A stretch of DNA of 64,000 bases from Antitrichia curtipendula. Its lineage: Eukaryota > Streptophyta > Bryopsida > Hypnales > Leucodontaceae. Position numbers and translations under genes: made by a program. Under the pieces are notes generated by a model. The model made no database searches, was not told where the DNA came from, and saw only the letters and a program-made list of their open reading frames with translations. The stretch is from NCBI GenBank assembly GCA_951230915.1, contig OX579633.1, positions 5,740,145-5,804,144 of the forward strand. The letters run 5' to 3'. Shown here one piece after another: positions 31,001 to 42,241 of the stretch. Position 1 is the stretch's first letter. Each line of letters opens with the position of its first letter.

Positions 31001-31305
31001 GGCCGATGGTGTTGTACGCGCTCTATGGTTGCTTTGATGCCTTGTGGCAGACGTATTGCTACTGGATCATGGGAGCACTCACGAACGAAACGGCCATGGC
31101 GGCCCGGATGGCAGGGTTTTACAAGGCCTGGCAAAACGCAGGTGCTGCTTGTGCAGGACAAGTGGACGCCAAGAAGGTGTCCTATGAAGTGGAGTTGCTC
31201 ATCAACTGGGGGTTGTTGATTTTGGGTGCTGTGTGTGCTGTTCCCGTTGCCTGGACGCTGCAGAACAGTTTGCCGAAGGACGTGGAAGAAGATCCTCAGC
31301 TCTGA
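28082..31305 (+). CDS. UNC93-like (DUF895) major-facilitator transporter, 5 exons, 454 aa
   Basis: Polytopic membrane protein of the plant/fungal UNC93-like group (At1g18000 type); the transported substrate is not known. Exons: 28082-28126, 28673-28876, 29411-29534, 29955-30633, 30993-31305; 1365 nt in one frame. The N-terminal exon encodes only 15 residues. Family blocks in order: FLLPGMFNAINGLG, NANTALAVTFAVCSLLAGG, FNLFGHRVLLFVGGLTYIL, GAGFLWAAQGAIMMSYPEE, HKGLYISIFWCIFNSGAIIG, LLCLIPMFFSSNWFYTYQFN, VLYWVAQLLGS, RYAGPMVLYALYGCFDALWQ and AGAACAGQVDAKKVSYEVEL. About eleven hydrophobic spans are visible. Length matches the family (about 450-460 aa). The start ATG at 28082 is followed by a normal donor, but the exon is so short that an alternative first exon cannot be excluded. 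Confidence 0.93.
28488..28522 (+). repeat. Partial duplicate of UNC93-like exon 1 inside intron 1
   Basis: The phrase GCGGCCATCGG, CTCC, CAGCTGAG, TTGTGAA repeats 28102-28136 with a few changes. The copy lacks the donor GT after GAG (it reads GAGAATTG), so it cannot act as an alternative first exon. A 19-bp tandem duplication (ACCCAGAATTACTAAACCC, twice) lies just downstream at about 28562-28600. Confidence 0.65.
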
Positions 31306-33035
31306 ATGGCAGCTTTGCAATTGAACGAATCTGTAAGAATACCGTATCGTAAAATCCAGAAAGATTTGATTCATTTATCCAATTTAATGGAATTATGTCG
31401 AGCTTCACCATGTATTCTCTTAAGTATGTTTCATTTCCTACAAGGATCTATCCTGAATTTTAGGTTACTGGTCTCTCTTGGATTGTAGCACATGCTATCG
31501 ATCTACATTTATATGGTGTGGCTAATAGAACTACCTCCAGCAGATTCTTCAGTCATGTTAGTCTTATTAGGACCAGAGTTGTTCTTTCTTGGATGTCATT
31601 ATCAATTGTACATCAGGGTGAGTCTTTGCTCCTCAACCTATGTATCATCTCCTGTACAACATTACCCAAGTCTCATATATTACATTTTAGAGCAGTGTTG
31701 TGTGAGCCCTTTCAAATCATTCTAGAGTAGCGTTTACCATCCACCCTGTTCACTGTAGCTGTGTCATTTTTGCAGTGACTACACTTGCGAAAAATAGTTG
31801 ACTGAGTACCCTTCAAGATGTGAGTGGGTCTGCGCCAACGGAAGGTGTCGGAGAATCAGACCAAGTTAGATACCTTGATTCTTCAGCAGTGGGCCGGCCC
31901 AAGGCGTTTGCAGCTCCTTCCTAGAACAAAGTTGCATTTCAGAAGCTCTAGAGTTTAGGTAGAAAAACACATCTGGCTCATTCCTGATCTGGAGGTCTAT
32001 ATCACATCGCCATCATAAAATCAAGGAGCATCCGCATTAGGCAGATGATTTGGTACGTGTGACAGAGCAATGGCGTTCAAGGCCATTGTGAAAAGGAGTC
32101 TGGGCGATAGTTCTATTTTCAACGTCTCTTCCGTACAATCTGTAGTGCAGATGACGCAGAAGACTTGTTCTGCTTCTCTTCATAATTATGGAAAACTTAT
32201 GTCGGTGTACTTTATTACTTGCAGAAAGTAAAGCAGACTCACCTTAAGCTTTTTCTTTCAAAGTATTTGACCTCAGCTACTCACTCAGTGGACGTCTCCT
32301 GGTTTGGAGCTTGCTTACATACCTATCATTGCAGGTTCATTTGGAGAGTTGTATCTCATATCTTCATGACAGGCTCCAACAACCTTTTAATAATTGGAAA
32401 CGACCCCTCAAGAGGAGCATATGCTCTTCATATATTTAAGAGTTCAAGATTGCACTTGGCAATTATAGTTGTTTCGTTGATACATGACGAGGTGTCAAAG
32501 TTGTGCTCTCAGGATGGAGACGATTCGGGCAACATGATTTGAAGATTTTACACGAGGCCGAGTGCTTTTTGACAAGATTCTGGGGACTCAGAATCGAGGA
32601 GGCCTTCGTGCAGGACTTGACTTGGGAGAGAAATCAGAGAGTGGCATGTGGGTGAAACTGTGAACTGTGACACTCAATTTGATGGATAACCTCTGAATCC
32701 TTGCGTTGGAGGAACATGAGTCAGCAGTATGATGACAGAGTTATTTGAGCAGAAGTACTACAGTAGTGGACCCCAAGTCACTGCAGTCACGAAGAGTTGG
32801 CGCCTTTGTGTGGAGAATGCAAAATCCAAAAAGTTGCCCTGATTGATTGCAGTCTGACGCGTGTCCCTCCCTTGTAGACTTTCCTGACTGTTTGCCACAT
32901 AAAATGGTGGGGTGCCAAGTGGAGCCCCACCACTTTTGCCATCGTGTCACTCCCGTATTGGATGCATGACATGTCAGCCGTTGATTATCATCATCCAAGG
33001 TAGGATATTCCTCCTTGCTTCTCCATCAAAACTAA
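31306..33035. other. 3' flank of the UNC93-like gene, no gene recognised
   Basis: About 1.7 kb of moderate GC. The first few hundred bases are probably 3' untranslated sequence. The remaining frames are short and lack domains; I see no repeat ends before 33033. Confidence 0.4.
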
Positions 33036-33332
33036 GAGCATGTCCACCCGTCTTGTAAAACGAATGACTTGTTGCCACCGGCTTGCAAAATTGCCCCACC
33101 CGTCTTCCATAGTGGATGAACTTGTTAAGAGGCCAAGCCAAAAGTCACTAGTGGCTTGCAAATCACATGAGACAAACACCTTTTGCACTTTTCTACCAAA
33201 CAAGGACTTTATTCATGAATGTGGATGTAGCCAATTGGATGGCGATGGCCTCTTAAGAGGCTATAGGTAGGGCGACCCATCATCCCTTGCTTGCAAATTG
33301 GCTTGCATTTTACAAGACGCGTGGGGATGCTC
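33036..33332. mobile_element. TAA-flanked MITE, PIF/Harbinger (Tourist)-like, 297 bp
   Basis: The terminal inverted repeats are GAGCATGTCCACCCGTCTTG on the left and the complement of CAAGACGCGTGGGGATGCTC on the right; 22 of the first 25 positions match. Both sides are flanked by TAA (33033-33035 and 33333-33335), the usual 3-bp target duplication of PIF/Harbinger elements. No coding capacity, so it would depend on a transposase elsewhere. Confidence 0.8.
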
Positions 33333-33431
33333 TAAGTTAACAACCTCCACTTTTGCCTTCAATATTCGTGTTCTCTTCGACCCATTTGAAGTCCAATCCA
33401 TTTGGTGGGGGTTTGCCTTTTCGTCAACCTA

Positions 33432-33855
33432 AAGTAGGAAGCTTTGAAATGGCACATCTAAGGGCTGGTCCACCTTTTTCCTGTATTTCATTGGATGGGA
33501 ATAACTTTAGCTCATTTTTCACACAAAGAGAAATAGATTAGAGGAATCTAATTCAAGTGGTTTCATATTTTTCCAAGCATTTTTTGAATTACTTATGAAT
33601 TTTCAAACAAATAGGGTAACAAATCCCTATTTATGACCCTAGGTCTTTTGTAAACGGGTTCACTTGCAATTACGAAGAAAGATGGGGGAAAAGCAAACCA
33701 AACGATTGGCTCTTGCAATTGATAATGCTTTTTTTTTCCTTGATTCATTCAATGACTTATACATGTCAATTTCAGAACCAACTCATGTCCATTTCACAGC
33801 CATTTGTAAGGTCCGTTCTTAATGCCCACTCCATTTCAGAGCCTCATACATACCT
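33432..33855 (+). mobile_element. TA-flanked MITE family B, copy 1 (about 424 bp)
   Basis: The left end is AAGTAGGAAGCTTTGAAATGG and the right end CATTTCAGAGCCTCATACATACCT with TA on either side. The whole element matches the complement of 51401-51813 (shared: CATCTAAGGGCTGGT, TTGAATTACTTATGAATTTTC, CCTATTTATGACCCTAGGTC, ATTGGCTCTTGCAAT). The TIRs are more decayed than in the second copy. Probably a Tc1/mariner-like MITE judged from TA flanks only. Confidence 0.7.
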
Positions 33856-33859
33856 TAGT

Positions 33860-35245
33860 TGTTATGGAATGATACAAAAGGTGACCAAAAGTCTTGTATT
33901 ACAAACGAGGGTCACTGGGTTTTCCTTTGCATTTGAAGAACAGGGTTTTTTTGAACGATTTATGGGCATTCTTGGAGTCCCTCGTTTTCATCTAGTTTGA
34001 GATTTCAGAAGAGGTTTTGGAAGACCCAAGTTTTTTAGCGGCCATTTCATTTTTCTACAGGAACGGAGGTGTTCAGCAGGGAACCCCAAACGAGGCCGGT
34101 CGTGAAGAATGCTGGCCAGGATGTAACTGATTCCTTTGGGTCGGCGAGGGGCGTTGGTTTTGTCGAGAAGCTTTTTTGTTACGTATTATTGCGGTTTGTT
34201 ATCGAGGCTTCTTCTTCTTCGCAATTATGTGAGTTGTTTTTTCTTGTTCTCATTGTTCAAATTCTAACCTTCACTTCTTTCCTACTAGAAGCTCGGATCC
34301 TAATGAAACTTCAGGTTTTTTCTGAGACAATCTGGCTCAAGTTTCGACAACACATTACAGAATTCAATGCTGTCCAAGCTGTGATGCGCAAAGGATTATT
34401 ATTATTATTATTATCATTTGTTTGTTTATTTATTTGTTTGTTTTTGAGGAGGCTACTTTCCAGCAACTTTTGCGAGTGCTTTGGAGCCAAGAAAGTAGAC
34501 CTTCCTGCGTACGCATCTGATTCGACAACTTCCACATGTCAAGTTGTTAACAAGCATGAGAGTGCAAATTGTAACCCATTTGTTTCCCAAGTCGTTAGAC
34601 AGAATCGAGGGTAACTCCCCAGTATCATCTCCAGTACAGACTTTTGAGGATATGCAGGGAAAGTGCAATTACAGAGTGTGTGAATAGAGGAGGGTTTAGT
34701 TTGTTGCGTCACCCAGCATTAAGAGAGAAATAACTCCAACCTAGAAAAGGTTTTCGTGAATTAAGAGCCTGTTCATTCAGCCTGTTCATTTTGCATCACT
34801 CAGCATTAACCCTTGAACGCTTGCATCTTCTTGAAAATTTTGGACAGTTTTACTTTTATCTTTATACAAATGTAATGCTTAGCTCAATTTCAACAAATTG
34901 TTTATAAAGGGAGGTTGTCTCTTAGAAAATTTCAGTATTACATTGGATGGATGAGATGTTATTTGGGAGACGGAAACATTTCCCGGAAGCTCTCTCTTCA
35001 TCATTCTCAATATGGACTTCGGAGTGCTCAGGGTTTAATAATAGCGACACAAGTTGTTGAATGATGAATCTTTTCCACTGCTTTCCGTCCTTTCCACGAT
35101 TTTTTTGGCACCAGTAGCGATAAGATCATTTTCTTTTGAACTTTGACGACGAGTTTAAGATTTGCTTGTGCGACTGGTGCAGGTGCATTAGTGTGATCCT
35201 TCGACTAGGGTTATTGAGTTGGGCAGCTCAGAGGTAGAAGAACAC
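33860..35245. other. Upstream region of the lipase gene
   Basis: No gene called. A frame of 181 codons (34069-34614, non-ATG at its true start) has no domain and runs across an ATT/TTTG microsatellite (34397-34445). Higher GC at 34060-34220 and the acceptor-like GGTGCAG near 35180 suggest leader exons of the downstream lipase gene with introns in the 5' untranslated region. Confidence 0.4.
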
Positions 35246-38200
35246 ATGGATAACGAATCAGCCGAGGAAGTTTTCTGTAAGTCCATTTACCCTTTATGGA
35301 CGAAGAATGCATGGTTTAAAATGACCATTTTGGTTGATTCATATTGTGGAAGTATAATTTTAAATGAGAATAATCTTTATATCATCAGATTGAGTGAGTG
35401 AAGAGAACATTTCATGAATAATTATGGAACAATTAAAAGTTCCCATATAAACTCTTCAGGGCTGCTAGAAATTATCAGGCCAAATATGAGCTTCTCGTCC
35501 TCAAAAGGGTTAAATTCGTTTGCCTTAGTATGTTCATAAAACAGTAACTGTTCATAAAAGAATAAAAGTCAGCCTCAAAAGTGAGTAACTTGGCTAATAT
35601 TTTCAATGATGTTTTCTGTAATGCTTGTTGTGGATGCAGGTCAGAAGTGTGGAAGGAATCATTCCGGGTCTTGTGGTATAGAGAAAGTAATTGCAGCACT
35701 GTCAGCAAATTTAAGTACAGGTTTCAAGGGAGCAACGAGATGGAGTATCTCGGATACAACTGCCGGTCTATTGAAGCTCTACAATCGTCATGCTTTTGAG
35801 GGTGCTGAGGATTCTATCATTGGTGAGGAAGTGCGGGACAGGTAGGCATACAATGGATAATTTACTGTTTTTAAGTGGAGAGGTTAAGAAATTATTCAAA
35901 AATATAGAATGTTACGGTGTCTGAGAAGGAGACTAGCGTTAATAGGCAATTGTGACACGTTTGGCCCATCCTTACAATGAATGAATTTTTCATGTCTAGT
36001 GTAATTGGGCAATGTCTTCAGTTTGAGAATAGTGGCATTTTAAGATGGTTGAATATGATTTTTCAAATTTTCAATTCGTGACGATTATATTGAGGATTAT
36101 GCTCAAGATTGTATCCAGGATTATATAGAAAGACACATATGAAAACTATACACTTCTATTTGGGGTACAGGATTATAAAGTATTCTGCATTTCTTTTTGA
36201 ATATTTGATCTCAAGTTTCTACTTTGAATTGGATTCAAATGTAAGTTTGTCGCAATGCAGGGCTACGCTGGGAGAGATACAAGAATGGCTCCGGTGGGCA
36301 ATTTCTGCATACGAGAAAGACAGAGCTACTCTTTTAACCTCAATGCTGGAGCAAAAGGTGCCTTACGAAACCTACTTTTTAGATCATGTCATAGAAATAG
36401 AGCTTCTGTTTAGGCTGTTCATACAAATAACAAGATGATGTTTGGATGTCATTAGGGTTTAGCAAGAGCAAATGAATCAAAAGACTGTGCACATCAAAAC
36501 ATGAAGGATGAAATTGTGACATAGTTCGCATTTAATATAAGAGATTGCCGGCATTAGTACCTGGGTTTCATTAAGCCATTCATTGACTGAACTCACTGTT
36601 TGAGTAACTCCTGAATCCATTTTGCGAGAGAATAATCGTAATGAGCGTGTTTCCCCCCCCCCCCCCCCGAGGTATTCTAGAAAAAACTAGCTGCGTAACA
36701 ATTGATAGTGTTTACTTAAGAAACAAGTAAACTTCCTTAATTGGTGCTACAATGCTACAAGTTCCAACTTGACTAGGTTTTCTAGAAGTGGTTTTCTTAA
36801 TGTTTTAGCCTGATGTCGACATTTTGGAGATTAAATATGCACGCAAGGTGAAAACCTGATGCTGACTATTCTCTTTTTATAATTTGTTTTTTCCAGTTGC
36901 AATATCAAGATATAATGCAGTTGGTTGCAACGTCAGCCATCAACCAGCCTGCTTACTTCATTGCTATTTACCATGCTCGACAAAGTGTGGTCATCGGGAT
37001 CCGTGGGACATACAATGCCACCGACATCTTAACAGATCTCAATCCTCATACCGAGCCCTTTCAACAAGGGTGAGTTGAATAGACAAACCTGTTGGTTAGG
37101 CTTGCATTAAATTGACGTATACATACCTGTGAAATTTTTATTCATTCTGTGTGTGCAGGGCTGCCCACACAGGAATTCTCGGAGCAGCTAAATGGCTTCT
37201 TGAAAAAGAGGGACCAACTCTTGAGAAACTCCTGCATGATCACCCGGTGGGTATATTTGAATTGTGTCGTTCATTTCTTTCATGTTTCACAGGAATCTTT
37301 CTAATGGGACTATTGTCTAGACGAGCACTATACTATTCTCTTCCAGAATAGGTGGATGCTTAGAAGGCTCAACTTCCATATAACTGTAATAATGTAACCT
37401 ACCCTAATTGAGACCCCTTTTTCGATACTTGCCTAAAATGTGCACTGTCTGAATATGAGCCTCTGGTCAATTTTGGGTTACACCTAAGCTTAGCACTTCG
37501 AAATTCATAGTTTTTTTCCATTTAGTGTCCTTAAGATACATGCTAAGATGCATTAGAATTGTCTTTCAATGGTCAACTAAGCTCTAACAAAAAATAAAAC
37601 TTGGAGGAAATCTAATAATAGGAAGCATGCCCAAATGCTTCCAGGGTTACAACCTGGTGCTAACAGGGCATTCCCTAGGCGGTGCTGTTGCTGCTCTTTT
37701 GGCGATGATGCTTCATGAGTCTGGACCACTTGCAAAAATCCCAACTAAAATGGAGAAGTTCGTCCCAAATAAGATTACAGCAAAGCTGCCAACTACGGTT
37801 GGCATCCCGTTCTCCCGAATCATATGTTGGGGTTACGGTTGTGCTCCCTGCGTCGACCGAGCAATCGCCCAGGAAGCACCATACATCCACAATGTCGTTC
37901 TGCAGGTTTGCTACCATGATTAAATCCTTCATGTGTTAATTTATTTAAGCTCGAGGTAGAGGATACTATTTGCGTCACTTTAACCATTTTTAACCAGTTA
38001 GTACTAGTAGTAGAACCGTTGCAACATTTTTGCAACTTACAAGACTCCCTTTCCATTTTGCATCTTTTCTTTGGTTTGTCAGAAACTGGATTTGAAACTC
38101 AAGAGTGTTACCAAAATTTGGATAGAAATGTGTAGGGATGAGAACATGACAAGATGTGTGACACTATGCACTTAATATAGTAGATGTAGGGGTGTGATGT

Positions 38201-40240
38201 TTGGGAGGTTACTATTGTGGAGAGGTTTTTTGGGGTACTGAAGCCAATTCTGTTGAGATTAATTCTGTTGAAATTATTTTATCACTCCGTACATGATGTG
38301 TTTTTTTGCAATCATTCAAATTGGGAGGTTTTACAGTAACTATTGAAGAGACAATATACAATCCCATTTCCTTTCAAAGATGAGGGGCCATAGACGTAGA
38401 CATTTCGTCAATTCATACTTGCTAATTGAAGGCAGGCCTACCTAGTGTATGAGAAGATGATTTGCTGTTGGCAATAAAGTTTTGTACCGGAGACAGGATC
38501 AGGTTCCCAGCAATTTCAGTAACCTTAACTTTTGTTTGCATCTAGAACTTCGCTTGCTTAGGATGATTTTCTTACATTTGGGGTAGCAGAGAATTTTTTT
38601 TTTTTAGTTCTAATGGGAAAAGAGCTGTTGTTTCACCAGGATGATGTGGTGCCAAGAACATCGCCAGCAGCATTTGAGACTTTGCGTGATGAGATCCAAG
38701 AGACCAGCTTGTACGTATCTGATCATTTCTTTCAAAAATTGATGAACAGACGAGTCATTTGGAACGACGAACAGCCTCGGTTATCATACATTGCATGCCA
38801 TTTGTGGTTTACCAAATACGTGTAATTTTTCGATTGTTGTCTTCTTTGTGAATATTTTAAATATCAAACGTGTTCAGTAGACAATTTCTGAAGTCTGATG
38901 GATACAATGTTTGTGTTTTCCGAATTCAGGTCGCACGGTTTTAAAGAGGGGAAAAAGAAGAAGATGATAGAAACAATTGAGCGGGTTAACGTAGCCAAGG
39001 CTTTCAAATCTAGGTACCAGAAAATTCAAAATGCACGTATGGGACGCAAACAGACATCAGAAGAGAGCTCCAATTCTAACTCAAACAAGTGTAAGTTTTT
39101 CCCACCTTCACTTAGATATACCTTCATTCAACATTTTCATCTCTAGTATCAAAGTACCACTTCCAGCTCCTACCTAATGAACAGGCATGGTTCCAATTAT
39201 TGAACTATTGTTGCATTTTATTGGAAGTCAAAAGTCAAAAGAAGATTCTAGATTCTCTTGACACGCATTTCTTCACCTAAAACATGAATTTTTCAAAACT
39301 GTTGAACATAAATGTATCCAAAAACAACCCACCTCATACGTGTTACGCAAGAATTTGTACGGGTCTGTTCTCAGAAAATCACAGGGGTCGGTGTTGTTAA
39401 ATCTTGTTGGAGGTCAAACAGGGATCCCAAACTCTCTTAGCATGCATACTTTGGACACAGTATGAATAAAACAATGAACTTTCAAAGTACCAAAACTAAG
39501 CGTTCCCAAAATCGATTGTAGTCTCATGACAAAGAGTGTGTACACGCTACTAAATCAAAGGAGCTAGAATCTCTAGCTGTCTGTTTTAGAAACAGGTCAC
39601 AATTAGATGCATTTAGGCAAGAATCTTGTTTTGGTTGTTTTGGTTGATTGTAGAGAAGGATCACAATTAGGTGGAGTTCCATTTTACAACACCACCTTCC
39701 CATCACCCCTTCCTTCCCAACAGAGACTGACAATCATTGTTTCATTTGTGTCTGTACCTGTTTACCTGTTCAGCCATAGAAGCACCACCTCCAGAGCTCC
39801 CAGGAGAACCAGAGCCCTCCACCACGTCCGAGACCAACATGGACGATCCCGGAACAGAAGCCGGCATAGCAGCCCAAGCCATCATGGCGGTGGCCGAGGG
39901 CCCTGCAGTCAGCAAGCAGGAGCTGGAGAGCCGTCGTCTGTTCGTGCCTGGCAACCTCTACCACATCCGAAGGAGAGCCAAGGAGCAATCCCTCGGCCCG
40001 CCTGTCCCTGTGAAGCCCTTCGAGGAGGGTGTCGACGCCCCTCGAAACACCAAGTTCAAGCACCACGTCATCCGCGGGACAGACCGCACTTCCCGCTTTG
40101 GGAGGATCATACTTTCGGGGACCATGCTGTCGGATCACGGGTGTTATAATATAAGGGATGGGTTGTTGGATGCAGTGGCACAGTTGGAGGAGGTGACGCA
40201 GCCTGTGGATTTGTCCAACCCGCATGTGGTGGTAGAGTGA
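35246..40240 (+). CDS. Class 3 lipase, sn-1 diacylglycerol lipase type, 9 exons, 516 aa
   Basis: Alpha/beta-hydrolase predicted to hydrolyse acyl esters of glycerolipids. Exons: 35246-35276, 35640-35841, 36261-36357, 36897-37069, 37159-37246, 37645-37905, 38640-38710, 38930-39090, 39774-40240; 1551 nt in one frame. The nucleophile elbow is TGHSLGGA (Ser about 207), preceded by VVIGIRGTYNATDILTDL. The acid is Asp 286 in DDVVPR, and the histidine lies in SDHGCYNIRDGL (His about 483). A lysine-rich segment and a proline/acidic insert (residues about 362-400) sit between the acid and the histidine, as in plant members. The exon 8 donor at 39091 (GTAAGT) was chosen over the GT two bases earlier because only it keeps the frame into exon 9. 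The first exon is tiny, so the start is less certain. Two decayed copies of the last exon follow the gene. Confidence 0.92.
36653..36668 (+). repeat. Homopolymer C tract (16 C)
   Basis: Uninterrupted run of about sixteen C in intron 3 of the lipase gene. Such tracts are error-prone in sequencing, so the exact length is uncertain. Confidence 0.9.
37430..37600. repeat. Dispersed repeat A, copy 3 (diverged, lipase intron 5)
   Basis: Weaker match to 17800-17960 and 27350-27480: GGTACACCTA-like sequence, GAAATTCATA, a GTCC phrase, ATACATGCTAA and TGCATT in the same order and spacing. It occupies most of lipase intron 5. Confidence 0.45.
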
Positions 40241-40384
40241 GGTGTTTGGAGTAGGGATACGTGAAACTTAAGGAATGAAAGAGAGGATTATAATGCATCA
40301 AAGAATGTGTTGTTTGGATCCCGGATGGAAAAGTTATGCCGGGTCAAAGATTTTGTTGGTTGATGTTGTAATCACTTCTAGTGT

Positions 40385-40735
40385 GTTTCATGCCAAGCCC
40401 TTCAAGGAGCGAGTTTTCATGCCCCTCGAAACTCCAAGTTGAAGCACCAAGTCATCCACAGAACGGAGCTTACCACAGAACGGAGCTTACCTCTTGGATT
40501 GGGAGGATTGTGCTCTCATGGACCATGCTTTCACATTATGGGTGTTATAATATAAGCGATGGTTTTGTTGGATGCGGTGGTGCAGTTGGAGGAGGGGAGA
40601 TGCAAGTGGTGGTAGAAGGGATATGTGAAAGGCATGAAAGAGGAATATAATGCATCAAAGAGTAAGTTGTTTGGATATTGGATGGAAAAGTTATGTCGAA
40701 TCAAAGTTTTGTTGGTAGTTGTTCTAATCTCTGTC
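40385..40735 (+). pseudogene. Decayed tandem copy 1 of the lipase last exon and its 3' flank
   Basis: About 350 bp resembling 40005-40340: GCCAAGCCCTTCAAGGAG, CTCGAAACTCCAAGTT, GGGTGTTATAATATAA, GGATGCGGTGGTGCAGTTGG and the flank phrase AATGCATCAAAGAGT follow in the same order as in the real exon. The lipase frame is broken by a stop right after the CTCCAAG phrase, and a 15-base phrase (CACAGAACGGAGCTT) is duplicated. It cannot encode the catalytic histidine region in frame. Confidence 0.85.
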
Positions 40736-40824
40736 ATTAGGCATGTGTTGATTCCAATGCACTAGAGAGTGTCTTATTTGGATACTAGATGCAAAAGTTA
40801 TGTTGAGTTGCCTCTAGACTCCCT

Positions 40825-41190
40825 TATTCTTGCCAAGCCCTTCGAGGAAGGCATTGACAACATTCAGAACTCCAAGTTCAAGCACCAGGTATCTATGAGA
40901 TGGAGCACACCTTTTGGTTTGAAAGGATCTTGCTCTCAAATACCATGTTAGATCATGGGTGTTATAACATTAGGGATGGTTTGTTGGATGTGGCAGCCTA
41001 GTTGGAGTAGGATAGGCTACAATCCTCAAGGGATTAGTCCAGCTTACATATGGTGGTAGAATAAGGGAGGGGATACTTGAAACAAAAGAGGAATTTAATG
41101 TACCAAACAGTGTTTTTATTTAGATACAAGATACAAAAGTTATGTGGAATCAAAGTTTTTGTAATCCATTGGATGTTTTAGTCACTTTTT
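40825..41190 (+). pseudogene. Decayed tandem copy 2 of the lipase last exon and its 3' flank
   Basis: Second copy, offset about 440 bp from the first: GCCAAGCCCTTCGAGGAAG, CCAAGTTCAAGCACCA, TTAGATCATGGGTGTTATAA, AGGGATGGTTTGTTGGATG. It keeps the lipase frame for about 40 codons, is then frame-shifted, and loses the carboxyl end. It is more AT-rich than the real exon. Confidence 0.8.
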
Positions 41191-41460
41191 CAATGATAAA
41201 CATTTGTTGATTCCAATACATCAAAGTATGAATTAATAGAAGAGTAGATGTAAAAGTTATGTTTGAGTCAATTTTTTGTCTATAGATGTTCATAACATTT
41301 TTTCAAGAATAGGTATTTTGATTCCAACATGCCAAAGAATATATTATTGGAATATTGCATGCAAAAGTTATGTTAAGTTATACAAATATTAGTTACATTA
41401 AATTTTCTTGGTAAATGTTCTAATCACTTTAACAATAGGTATATTTTGATTCAAGAGGTG
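41190..41460 (+). repeat. Tandem degenerate units of about 110 bp
   Basis: Units of the form TTGATTCCAATGCATCAAAGAAT, TGGATA, GATGCAAAAGTTATG, followed by TTCTAATCACTTT, recur at about 41208, 41320 and 41440 (partial). The same unit forms the 3' flank of the lipase exon and of its two copies (40291, 40650, 40755, 41098). Confidence 0.7.
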
Positions 41461-41699
41461 TTCACCAATTAAGCAACTAATTCAATGGTGCTATGGGGTA
41501 AAGAGGAATTTAAGCATACCTATCTTTTATCTATCATAACCTTTACTAGAGGGTTTAATATTGACTCTTGATTAAAACATATATAGTCTAAATTCTATAA
41601 TCAACTCCTTGAAAATTCATAGTATATTCAAATAATGATTCAAAAAAATTATGCTAATTATGAGAGGACAAATTGGTAACCATGGAGGAATTTGGATGT

Positions 41700-42241
41700 A
41701 TGGTAGCTGACTCATTTCCACACCCACCCACCCCATTTCCAATCTATAGATTGCTATGTTTTGGAGAAGTTGCACAAATCAATGAGTAGTTGTGGCGCAT
41801 TATGATTGGCTGGAAGGCTATCAATATTGCAACTAGCCCTTGGTCGATTTTGCAATCAACCTATGGTTAGAAATAAAAAGTTCTATAATGACCATTACAA
41901 GTCAAAGAGAATCTTCCACCAAAAAAATTCATAGTCATTATGTTTTGTGTTATGAAATTCTAAAAAAATATGCAATCTTTCCAAATTCTATTTTTGTACA
42001 TGGAAAAAAAAAATTCGGCACTCAAAAAAGTTGTGCAACTAGCCCTTGGTCAATTTTGCAATCAAACTATGGTCAGAAATAAAAAGGTCTATATGACCAT
42101 TACATGTCAAAGAGAATCTTCCACTAAAAAATATTCATAGTCATTATGTTTTGTGTAATGAAATTCTAAAAAAAAAATGCAATCTTTTCAAATTCTATTT
42201 TTTGTACATGAAAAAAAATTCGGCACTCAAATATGCGTACT
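41700..42241. repeat. Dispersed repeat with a 206-bp tandem duplication
   Basis: 41725-41880 matches 1385-1560 (same phrases in the same order). From 41830 a 206-bp unit (CAACTAGCCCTTGGTC to CGGCACTCAAA) is present twice, the second starting at 42036, with only scattered changes. No coding sense. Confidence 0.8.

Noticed and set aside
34069..34614. Plus-strand frame of 181 codons before the lipase gene
   Set aside because: It crosses an ATT/TTTG microsatellite, its translation shows no recognisable block, and the lipase coding sequence is complete without it. Part of it may be leader sequence.
35219..35401. Longer N-terminus of the lipase starting at 35219
   Set aside because: That codon is TTG, not ATG, and the frame ends inside intron 1. 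The ATG at 35246 followed by a GTAAGT donor at 35277 fits better.
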